Below, in pieces: positions 8,379-15,252 of a stretch of DNA of 64,000 bases. Location of the stretch: NCBI RefSeq assembly GCF_900239495.1, contig NZ_OENE01000010.1, forward strand, positions 1-64,000, written 5' to 3'. The translations under genes were made by a program, and so were the position numbers. How positions within the stretch are numbered: the first letter of the stretch is position 1; every line of letters begins with the position of its first letter. The DNA comes from Tenacibaculum finnmarkense genomovar ulcerans (GTDB taxonomy: Bacteria; Bacteroidota; Bacteroidia; Flavobacteriales; Flavobacteriaceae). The notes under the pieces are model-generated. The model was not told the origin of the DNA. It did no database searches and was given only the letters and a program-made list of their open reading frames with translations.

Positions 8379-9854
8379 ATGATGTTTAAATATTTTTTAG
8401 GGAGTAGCCCTAAGTGGTTTAAAATAACCATGCTTAGTTTTTTAGTTTTTAACGTGTTTTCTTTCTTTGTATTAGGAAAAACAATAACCGCTTGGCTTTT
8501 TATAGCAGAGTTTATTTTTACCCTAGCAATGGCACTAAAGTGTTATCCGCTTTTAACAGGAGGTTTGCTAGCTATTCAGGCAGTTGCATTGGGTTTAACC
8601 ACCGCTAAAAATGCTTATCATGAAGTAGCTCAAAATTTGGAAGTAGTATTACTTTTAGTATTTATGGTTGCGGGTATTTATTTTATGAAACCTTTATTGA
8701 TGTTTATTTTTAGTAAAGTTTTTACAAAAATAAAATCGAAAGTATTATTGTCATTATTATTTGTGTTTTTATCAGCAGTTTTATCGGCGTTTTTAGATGC
8801 TTTAACTGTAACGGCAGTATTAATTAGTGTTGCCGTTGGTTTTTACGGAGTGTATCACAAAATACATTCGAGCTCTTCAGATTACGATCATGATGGAGTT
8901 TTAGATAGAGAAGAATTAAGTGGTGAAACCTTAGAGCAATTTCGTAGTTTTTTACGTAGTTTAATTATGCACGGTGTTGTTGGTACAGCTCTTGGAGGAG
9001 TTTGTACCTTAGTTGGTGAGCCTCAAAATTTACTAATTGGTGAACGATTAGGTTGGGATTTTATTCAGTTTTTCTTAAAAATGGCACCTATTACGTTACC
9101 TGTTTTAGCAGCAGGAATGGCAACAACTGTTGTGTTAGAATTAACAGGATGGTTTGGTTTTGGAGCTAAAATGCCAGAAGTAGCTGCAAGAATTATAGAT
9201 AAATATACCGAGCAAGAAGATGCTAAAAGAACAGCTAAAGAAAAATATGCTTTAATTGTTCAAGGAGTATCTGCAATATTATTAATTGCAGGATTGGCTT
9301 TACATATTGCTCCTGTTGGGTTTATCGGTTTGGCATTGATTATTGTACAAACAGCTTTTATTGGTATTACTGATGAGCATCAATTAGGACCTGCTTTTGA
9401 AGAAGCATTGCCTTTTACAGGATTATTAGTAGTCTTTTTTGTAGTAGTAGCAATGATTCATGACCAGCATTTATTTAGCCCAATAATTCACTGGGCATTA
9501 AGTCAAGACCCAGCATCTCAACCAGGGTTATTTTATGTAGCTAATGGATTTTTATCAGCAATTAGCGATAATGTATTCGTAGCAACGGTATATATTGGTG
9601 AGGTAGAACAAGCTTTTAAAAATGGCGATATAACAAGAGAACATTTTGAGAAATTAGCCATCGCAATTAATACAGGAACTAATTTACCAAGTGTTGCAAC
9701 ACCAAATGGGCAAGCAGCATTTTTATTCTTATTAACATCATCATTAGCGCCGTTAATTAATTTATCGTACGGTAAAATGGTTAAAATGGCATTTCCTTAT
9801 ACCATAGTTTTAGGGGGATTAGGTTATATAATGGTAAAACTATTATTGTCTTAA
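8379..9854 (+). CDS. nhaB: Na+/H+ antiporter NhaB with an EF-hand loop insertion
   Basis: Inner-membrane sodium/proton antiporter for Na+ export and pH balance. Long stretches match the NhaB family: [17 protein letters not shown] near 45, [20 protein letters not shown] near 137, [20 protein letters not shown] near 208, [13 protein letters not shown] near 396 and [19 protein letters not shown] near 430. The 491 residues are slightly shorter than proteobacterial NhaB. Between two membrane segments, residues 168-179 read [12 protein letters not shown], a textbook EF-hand loop (Asp1, Asp3, Asp5, Gly6, Leu8, Asp9, Glu12). An alternative ATG lies one codon downstream. A terminator follows, closing the two-gene unit. 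Confidence 0.95.
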   Translation: MMFKYFLGSSPKWFKITMLSFLVFNVFSFFVLGKTITAWLFIAEFIFTLAMALKCYPLLTGGLLAIQAVALGLTTAKNAYHEVAQNLEVVLLLVFMVAGIYFMKPLLMFIFSKVFTKIKSKVLLSLLFVFLSAVLSAFLDALTVTAVLISVAVGFYGVYHKIHSSSSDYDHDGVLDREELSGETLEQFRSFLRSLIMHGVVGTALGGVCTLVGEPQNLLIGERLGWDFIQFFLKMAPITLPVLAAGMATTVVLELTGWFGFGAKMPEVAARIIDKYTEQEDAKRTAKEKYALIVQGVSAILLIAGLALHIAPVGFIGLALIIVQTAFIGITDEHQLGPAFEEALPFTGLLVVFFVVVAMIHDQHLFSPIIHWALSQDPASQPGLFYVANGFLSAISDNVFVATVYIGEVEQAFKNGDITREHFEKLAIAINTGTNLPSVATPNGQAAFLFLLTSSLAPLINLSYGKMVKMAFPYTIVLGGLGYIMVKLLLS

Positions 9855-9880
9855 ATAAATAAAAAAAATAGTGTATTTTT

Positions 9881-9912
9881 AAATCCTGAATTTATATTCA
9901 GGATTTTTTTAG
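9881..9912 (+). terminator. Terminator after nhaB
   Basis: Stem AAATCCTGAA (9881-9890) pairs with TTCAGGATTT (9897-9906) around a 6-nt loop, followed by more T. It separates nhaB from the exb-tonB genes. Confidence 0.85.
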
Positions 9913-9928
9913 TATTATATAAAACAAA

Positions 9929-10624
9929 ATGACGTTCATGTTCGCATACATTCAAAAAGAAACGGGTTTAGTTGATGAAATATCAGCTGAAAAAACATTA
10001 TCTATTATTCAGTTAATTAAAGACGGAGGGCTAGGAGGTCAAATTATTATCGCTATCCTATTTGTGTTATTAGCCGTAGCATTATACATTTATTTTGAGC
10101 GATTTTTTGCCATTAAATCAGCTTCAAAAATAGATAAAAATTTTATGGATGAAATTAGAAATTTTGTAACAAGTGGAGATTTAGACAGTGCAAAGCAATT
10201 GTGTAAAAACACCAATTCACCTAACGCAAGATTAATTAGTAAAGGAATTTCAAGAATCGGAAAACCCTTAGAAGATATTAATAAAGCGATTGAAAACGCT
10301 GGGAAATTAGAAGTTTATAAACTTGAAAGAAATGTTTCTGTTATCGCAACTATTGCAGGAGCAGCTCCTATGATTGGGTTTTTAGGAACCGTAATTGGAA
10401 TGATTATTGCTATTCATGAAATTGCAAATTCAGGTGGGCAAATTGATATTAAATTATTATCTGACGGATTATATACCGCTATGACAACAACGGTTGCAGG
10501 TTTAATTGTAGGAATTATAAGTTATATAACCTACAATCATTTGGTGGTTCGTACCGATAAAGTGGTGTATCAAATGGAAGCCGTATCGGTTGATTTTTTA
10601 GATTTATTAAACGAACCTGCATAA
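9929..10624 (+). CDS. exbB: ExbB/TolQ/MotA-family proton channel protein
   Basis: Inner-membrane subunit of a TonB-ExbB-ExbD motor that uses the proton gradient to power outer-membrane receptors. At 231 residues it has the family layout: a first membrane helix near 35-55, a long cytoplasmic part, then two helices at about 130-155 and 175-200 with conserved small residues (AGAAPMIGFLGTVIGMI and LYTAMTTTVAGLIVGI). ATG 9929 is used; a second ATG three codons in is possible. It overlaps nothing and is followed after 1 nt by exbD, with tonB next, so the set acts as one unit. Confidence 0.93.
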   Translation: MTFMFAYIQKETGLVDEISAEKTLSIIQLIKDGGLGGQIIIAILFVLLAVALYIYFERFFAIKSASKIDKNFMDEIRNFVTSGDLDSAKQLCKNTNSPNARLISKGISRIGKPLEDINKAIENAGKLEVYKLERNVSVIATIAGAAPMIGFLGTVIGMIIAIHEIANSGGQIDIKLLSDGLYTAMTTTVAGLIVGIISYITYNHLVVRTDKVVYQMEAVSVDFLDLLNEPA

Positions 10625-10625
10625 A

Positions 10626-11018
10626 ATGAATTTAAAGGGAAGAAATAAAGTAGATCCAAGTTTTAATATGTCGTCAATGACGGATATTGTTTTTTTATTG
10701 TTGATATTTTTTATGCTAACATCAACCTTAGTTACGGTAAATGCCATTGATGTTTTATTGCCAAAAGCAGGCGGAAAAACAGAAAATAATAGTGCAATAG
10801 CAGTGAGTATTACCGAAGATTCTGCTTTTTATATTGATAAAACAAAAGTAAGTGCTGTTAATTTAGAAAAAACAATATTAAGTAAAGTTGGCACAGATAA
10901 AAAGAAAACAGTGGTAATTCGAGGCGATCAAAACGTAGCATATAAAAATGTGATGAAAGTGATTGATATTGCCAATCGAAATAAATTAAAGATGATTTTA
11001 GCGGTAAAAGCAAAGTAA
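10626..11018 (+). CDS. exbD: ExbD/TolR-family biopolymer transport protein
   Basis: Partner of ExbB in the proton-driven motor. At 130 residues it has a short cytoplasmic N-terminus, one membrane helix (about 21-40) and a periplasmic domain. Asp20 in SSMTDIVFLLLIFF is the membrane aspartate that carries protons in this family. It begins 1 nt after the exbB stop, so the two are probably translationally coupled. The sequence does not tell ExbD from TolR, but the TonB-like gene downstream favours ExbD. Confidence 0.93.
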   Translation: MNLKGRNKVDPSFNMSSMTDIVFLLLIFFMLTSTLVTVNAIDVLLPKAGGKTENNSAIAVSITEDSAFYIDKTKVSAVNLEKTILSKVGTDKKKTVVIRGDQNVAYKNVMKVIDIANRNKLKMILAVKAK

Positions 11019-11086
11019 TAATGACCTGTATTTCTAACTTGTTTTTTGCAAAAAGGAGTGTAAAAATAGTATCGATAAATTAAGTA

Positions 11087-12031
11087 ATGAAAATATTAGA
11101 AACAGCACATCAACGTAAGGCGGCGGTAATTACTGCGGTTATTTTGATGCTTTTACTCTTCGGAGTTTTTAATTTCGGAATAAAATATTTAGATCCGCCG
11201 ATTGAGTACGGGGTGGCAATTAATTTAGGTTCTTCGGATGTTGGAAGCGGTGAACCTGTGGAAGAAATGGAATTAGCAGCTGCATCACAAGCTGTTTCAG
11301 AAGAAAATGAATCGCAAGATTTTGACCAAAACACTGAAGATCAGCCTGAAGAAGAGGTTGAAGAGGAAATTACGGAGCAAACACCGCCATTAAATGAATC
11401 TTCTCAAGAAATTCAGGAAGATATTATTACAGATGATACCGCAAAAGATGCTCCTAGTATTGCTAAATCAACCAAGGAAAAAGAGGTTGTAAAAGATACA
11501 TCCGAAGATACATCCGAAGATAAATCCGAAGAAAAAATTAAAGCAAAGGTTAAAGAGAAACCAAAGAAAACGCCAAAAAAGAAGCCAAAACCTTCAAAAC
11601 AAACCACAGATGCTTTAAATAGTTTACTAAACGGAACAGCAAACACAGGCGCAAAAACAGGCGAAGGTGACGATACTGAATCTGGTATAAAAGGAAACAA
11701 AAATGGCGATTCGAAGGCTAGTAAATACTACGGGAATTCAAAAAGTGGAACTGGCGGTAATTATAATTTAGCAGGGCGAAAAGCCTTATCAAAACCTATA
11801 AAAAAACCAGATTGCCAGGAAGAAGGTACAATTGTAGTGAGTATTGAGGTGAATAAAAATGGAATAGTAACCAAAGCACAAACAGGCGGTTTAAAAGGTA
11901 GTACAAGTTCGGCTCCTTGTTTAGAAAAAGCAGCAAAACAAGCCGCTTTAAAAACAATTTGGAATGCCGCTAATGATGCACCCCAAAAACAAAGAGGTAC
12001 AATTATCTACAAGTTCTCTTTATCAGAATAA
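11087..12031 (+). CDS. TonB-like energy transducer
   Basis: Probably links the ExbBD motor to outer-membrane TonB-dependent transporters. The 314 residues show an N-terminal anchor (about 15-33), a long acidic then Lys/Pro-rich periplasmic spacer (about 60-170, with EEVEEEITEQTPP and PKKTPKKKPKPSK), a Gly/Asn-rich linker, and a C-terminal beta-alpha-beta domain (about 235-314, GTIVVSIEVNKNGIV). A short tandem repeat of Asp-Thr-Ser-Glu at about 136-147 is encoded by two identical 12-nt units (11497-11520). The 68-nt gap after exbD shows no clear promoter. An AgaTonB-type or TolA-like role cannot be excluded. Confidence 0.85.
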   Translation: MKILETAHQRKAAVITAVILMLLLFGVFNFGIKYLDPPIEYGVAINLGSSDVGSGEPVEEMELAAASQAVSEENESQDFDQNTEDQPEEEVEEEITEQTPPLNESSQEIQEDIITDDTAKDAPSIAKSTKEKEVVKDTSEDTSEDKSEEKIKAKVKEKPKKTPKKKPKPSKQTTDALNSLLNGTANTGAKTGEGDDTESGIKGNKNGDSKASKYYGNSKSGTGGNYNLAGRKALSKPIKKPDCQEEGTIVVSIEVNKNGIVTKAQTGGLKGSTSSAPCLEKAAKQAALKTIWNAANDAPQKQRGTIIYKFSLSE

Positions 12032-12053
12032 TTATTTTTTTATTTAAATAAAT

Positions 12054-12082
12054 AGAACCTCCGATATTCATCGAGAGGTTCT
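12054..12082 (+). other. Stem-loop between tonB and folC
   Basis: AGAACCTC (12054-12061) pairs with GAGGTTCT (12075-12082), with further CGAT/ATCG pairing inside. No T run follows on the plus strand, so it is not a standard terminator. It ends 14 nt before the folC ATG and may affect its translation or stabilise an mRNA end. Confidence 0.55.
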
Positions 12083-12096
12083 AAAACAATATATAG

Positions 12097-13305
12097 ATGA
12101 CATATCAACAAACTTTAGATTGGATGTTTGCCCAATTACCAATGTATCAAAAAGAAGGTAAAACGGCATTTAAAAAAGATTTAACCAATAGTATTGCTTT
12201 AAGTAATGAATTAGGAAATCCTGAAAAAAAATTTAAAACCATTCATGTTGGCGGAACTAACGGAAAAGGTTCTACAAGTCATCTAATTGCTAGTGTTTTA
12301 CAAGAGGCTGGCTATAAAGTGGGTTTATATACCTCGCCACATCTTAAAAATTTTACAGAACGTATTCGAATTAATGGGCAGGAAATTGAGCAAGAAAGTA
12401 TTATTGATTTTATTTCTCAAAATAAACAATTTTTAGAAGCTCAAAAATTATCGTTTTTTGAGATGACCGTAGGTATGGCTTTTGATTATTTTGCCAAACA
12501 AAAAGTAGATATTGCTATAATTGAAGTAGGATTGGGTGGTCGATTAGATTCAACAAATATTATTACTCCAGAAGTTGCTGTAATTACCAATATCGGCTTA
12601 GATCATACGCAGTTTTTAGGCGAAACATTGCCCGAAATAGCATATGAAAAAGCAGGAATTATAAAAAATAATATTTCTGTTGTTGTTGGCGAGCGTCAAA
12701 AAGAAGTTGAAAAAGTTTTTATAGATAAAGCAAATGAGTGTAATGCAAAAATAGTATTTGCTTCTGATCAAGATTATAGTTATAAAACCGATTTGTTAGG
12801 AGATTATCAATCGAAGAATGTAAAAACGGCAGTTAAGGCGATTCGTCAATTAAAAGATTTTGTTGTTTCTGAACAAAATATCAAAAATGGCTTGTTAAAA
12901 GTAGTCGAAAACACTAATTTAAAAGGTCGTTGGCAAATTTTACAGCAACATCCTAAAGTAATTTGCGATACTGCACATAATAAAGAAGGCTTAATTTATA
13001 CTTTAGCACAACTTAAAAATGAACAATATAAAAATTTACACATTGTTTTAGGAGTCGTTTCTGATAAAGACCTAGCAGCTATTTTACCGATGTTTCCTCA
13101 AAATGCGAGGTATTATTTTTGTAAACCAAATATTATACGAGGATTATCAGAAAAAAAATTAAAAGATACAGCTGAGGTGTTTAATTTAACGGGGGATTTG
13201 TTTGGTTCTGTAAATGAGGCTTTTGAGGCGGCAAAAACACAGGCAAACTCCGAGGATTGTATTTATATTGGTGGAAGTACCTTTGTTGTTGCAGAAATTT
13301 TATAA
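12097..13305 (+). CDS. folC: Bifunctional folylpolyglutamate / dihydrofolate synthase
   Basis: Adds glutamate to dihydropteroate and to folates, using ATP. The 402 residues fit the Mur-ligase superfamily: P-loop GGTNGKGST at 52-60, the folate-binding segment GLYTSPHLKNFTERIRI near 76, EVGLGGRLDSTNII near 143, and TNIGLDHTQFLGE with EKAGIIK near 165-190. CDTAHNKEG near 290 begins the C-terminal domain. The start ATG follows a stem-loop with no clear promoter of its own, so read-through from the tonB unit is possible. Confidence 0.95.
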   Translation: MTYQQTLDWMFAQLPMYQKEGKTAFKKDLTNSIALSNELGNPEKKFKTIHVGGTNGKGSTSHLIASVLQEAGYKVGLYTSPHLKNFTERIRINGQEIEQESIIDFISQNKQFLEAQKLSFFEMTVGMAFDYFAKQKVDIAIIEVGLGGRLDSTNIITPEVAVITNIGLDHTQFLGETLPEIAYEKAGIIKNNISVVVGERQKEVEKVFIDKANECNAKIVFASDQDYSYKTDLLGDYQSKNVKTAVKAIRQLKDFVVSEQNIKNGLLKVVENTNLKGRWQILQQHPKVICDTAHNKEGLIYTLAQLKNEQYKNLHIVLGVVSDKDLAAILPMFPQNARYYFCKPNIIRGLSEKKLKDTAEVFNLTGDLFGSVNEAFEAAKTQANSEDCIYIGGSTFVVAEIL

Positions 13306-13322
13306 AAATAATTGAAAAAAAG

Positions 13323-13356
13323 TTTTGTCAATCTAAATAAGAGTTATATATTTGCA
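13323..13356 (+). promoter_or_regulatory. tRNA-type promoter of the tRNA-Val array
   Basis: -33 element TTTTGTCAATC (13323-13333), 12-nt gap, then ATATATTTGCA (13346-13356) containing the -7 box TATATTTG at 13347-13354. The promoter of tRNA-Thr at 58454-58487 shares both blocks at identical spacing. Transcription should start near 13360, about 14 nt before the first tRNA. Confidence 0.8.
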
Positions 13357-13373
13357 CCCGCAATTAGCGTATA

Positions 13374-13451
13374 GGGCGCGTAGCTCAGTTGGTTCAGAGC
13401 ACTTGGTTTACACCCAAGGGGTCAGGGGTTCGAATCCCTTCGCGCCCACCA
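13374..13451 (+). tRNA. tRNA-Val (anticodon UAC), copy 1, CCA encoded
   Basis: Acceptor GGGCGCG pairs with CGCGCCC. The D arm is GCTC...GAGC, the anticodon stem CTTGG/CCAAG carries loop TTTACAC (anticodon UAC), and the T arm holds GGTTCGAATCC. Discriminator A is followed by CCA in the DNA, though this may be chance. It is the first of three identical copies in tandem. Confidence 0.96.
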
Positions 13452-13477
13452 AAATACCTAAGGTTAATTGCATAGTA

Positions 13478-13552
13478 GGGCGCGTAGCTCAGTTGGTTCA
13501 GAGCACTTGGTTTACACCCAAGGGGTCAGGGGTTCGAATCCCTTCGCGCCCA
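13478..13552 (+). tRNA. tRNA-Val (anticodon UAC), copy 2
   Basis: Identical to copy 1 over the 75-nt body, with the same loop TTTACAC. CCA is not encoded here (the DNA reads CAT after the discriminator A). A 26-nt spacer separates it from copy 1, so the array is probably one primary transcript. Confidence 0.96.
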
Positions 13553-13588
13553 CATAGATTACCGAATAAAAGTCCTAAAAAGTATTTT

Positions 13589-13663
13589 GGGCGCGTAGCT
13601 CAGTTGGTTCAGAGCACTTGGTTTACACCCAAGGGGTCAGGGGTTCGAATCCCTTCGCGCCCA
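13589..13663 (+). tRNA. tRNA-Val (anticodon UAC), copy 3
   Basis: Third identical 75-nt copy, 36 nt after copy 2. CCA is not encoded. A terminator begins 3 nt after the discriminator base. Confidence 0.96.
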
Positions 13664-13665
13664 CT

Positions 13666-13698
13666 AAAAGTCTCATCATTTTTGATGAGACTTTTTTT
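13666..13698 (+). terminator. Terminator of the tRNA-Val array
   Basis: AGTCTCATCA (13669-13678) pairs with TGATGAGACT (13683-13692) around a TTTT loop and is followed by seven T. It ends the tRNA transcript. Confidence 0.9.
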
Positions 13699-13764
13699 GT
13701 TTTATAATAGTTTTGGGCTGTTTTTAATAAGCTTAAAAAAATATTTTTTTTAAATAGATAAAAG

Positions 13765-13772
13765 TATATTTG
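13765..13772 (+). promoter_or_regulatory. -7 box upstream of the UDP-sugar dehydrogenase
   Basis: TATATTTG matches the Bacteroidota -7 consensus exactly and lies 29 nt before the ATG. The -33 region is a T/A run without a G, so the promoter may be weak or controlled. Confidence 0.5.
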
Positions 13773-13801
13773 CAATAAAAAAGTCAAAAGATAACTAGTA
13801 G

Positions 13802-15127
13802 ATGAATATAGCGGTTATAGGTTCAGGTTATGTAGGTTTAGTGTCGGGTGCGTGTTTTTCAGAAATGGGAAATAAGGTTACTTGTGTTGATATTGATCAA
13901 AATAAAATAGATAAACTACACCAAGGAATTATTCCTATTTATGAACCAGGATTAGAAAAAATGGTTCTTAAAAATGTTGCTCAAAAAAACTTGTTTTTCA
14001 CTACAAATTTAGAAGAGGTTATCAATGATGTTGCTATTGTTTTTATTGCTGTAGGAACTCCTATGGGTGACGATGGTTCTGCAGATTTACAATATGTTTT
14101 ATCCGTAGCAAAAGAGATTGGAGCTAAAATGACTAAAAGGCTTGTGGTTGTAGATAAATCAACTGTGCCAATCGGAACAGCCGATAAAGTAAGAGCAACC
14201 ATACAAAAAGAATTAGACGCAAGAGCTTTAGATATTACTTTCGATGTCGTTTCAAATCCTGAGTTTTTAAAAGAAGGAGATGCTATTAGTGATTTTATGA
14301 AGCCCGATAGAGTTGTTATTGGTGCAGAAACAGTATATGCTTTTGATCGCATGAAAGAGTTGTACAGTCCGTTTTTTAGAACACATGAGCGTTTTATAAC
14401 CATGGACATTCGTTCGGCAGAAATGACAAAATATGCAGCAAACGCTATGTTAGCTACTAAAATTTCATTTATGAACGAAATTGCAAACATCTGTGAAAAA
14501 GTAGGTGCGGATGTAAATAATGTACGTGTAGGAATTGGTTCTGATAGTCGAATTGGCTACAGTTTTATTTATCCTGGTGCAGGTTACGGTGGTTCTTGTT
14601 TCCCAAAAGATGTAAAAGCTTTAAAGAAAATAGCGGAAGAAAATGGCTATGATGCACAATTAATTACCTCGGTAGAGGAAGTAAATAATCGTCAGAAATT
14701 TGTTATTGCAGAGAAAATAATTAAAAGATTTGGTGAAAATTTATCAGGGTTAACTTTTGCTCTTTGGGGATTAGCATTTAAACCAGGAACAGACGATATG
14801 CGAGAATCGCCCGCTATTTATGTGGTAAAAGAATTGGTAAAAAGAGGTGCTAAAATAAAAGCCTATGATCCGAAGGCAATGCAAGAGGCACAGCATTTTT
14901 ATTTAAAAGATGTTGAAGGAGTTTCTTACTTCGAATCAAAATATGATGTTTTAAAAAAGGCAACTGCTTTAATAATGTTAACAGAATGGAAAGAGTTTCG
15001 TTCGCCAGATTTTACAGAAATAAAACAGCAGTTGAGTTTTCCTGTTATTTTTGATGGTAGAAATCAATATAACGCATTTAACTTAGAGGAAAAAGGTTTT
15101 GAATACTATCAAATAGGAAAAAAATAA
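13802..15127 (+). CDS. ugd: UDP-glucose 6-dehydrogenase family protein
   Basis: Oxidises a UDP-hexose (most likely UDP-glucose) twice with NAD+ to the UDP-uronic acid. The 441 residues show the N-terminal Rossmann loop GSGYVG (7-12), the central GTPMGDDGSADL near 84, the catalytic Cys266 in AGYGGSCFPKD and the C-terminal domain GLAFKPGTDDMRESPA near 325. It is the first gene of the polysaccharide locus and has its own -7 box. A second, distinct dehydrogenase of the WbpO type lies at 21896, so the locus can make two different uronic acids. Confidence 0.93.
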   Translation: MNIAVIGSGYVGLVSGACFSEMGNKVTCVDIDQNKIDKLHQGIIPIYEPGLEKMVLKNVAQKNLFFTTNLEEVINDVAIVFIAVGTPMGDDGSADLQYVLSVAKEIGAKMTKRLVVVDKSTVPIGTADKVRATIQKELDARALDITFDVVSNPEFLKEGDAISDFMKPDRVVIGAETVYAFDRMKELYSPFFRTHERFITMDIRSAEMTKYAANAMLATKISFMNEIANICEKVGADVNNVRVGIGSDSRIGYSFIYPGAGYGGSCFPKDVKALKKIAEENGYDAQLITSVEEVNNRQKFVIAEKIIKRFGENLSGLTFALWGLAFKPGTDDMRESPAIYVVKELVKRGAKIKAYDPKAMQEAQHFYLKDVEGVSYFESKYDVLKKATALIMLTEWKEFRSPDFTEIKQQLSFPVIFDGRNQYNAFNLEEKGFEYYQIGKK

Positions 15128-15252
15128 TTATTTTGCGGGCGCTGCTTTTTTTATTATAAAAGAGATAAGTTATTATCATTGCTTTGCAGAGATAATTTGT
15201 TAATTATAAAACAGAAACATTGAAAAAGAAAAGAACATTGAAAAAAGAATTG

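Noticed and set aside
12054..12082. Stem-loop as terminator of the tonB unit
   Set aside because: No T run follows it on the plus strand, so it is listed only as a stem-loop.
13374..13663. tRNA array as attachment site of an integrated element
   Set aside because: No integrase, no partial tRNA 3' end and no phage or plasmid genes on either side.
13352..13753. Plus-strand frame of 133 codons
   Set aside because: It reads through all three tRNA-Val genes and owes its repeats to them; this is a well-known false frame.
13981..14490. Minus-strand frame of 169 codons
   Set aside because: Antisense to the well-supported UDP-sugar dehydrogenase; composition follows the shadow of that gene.
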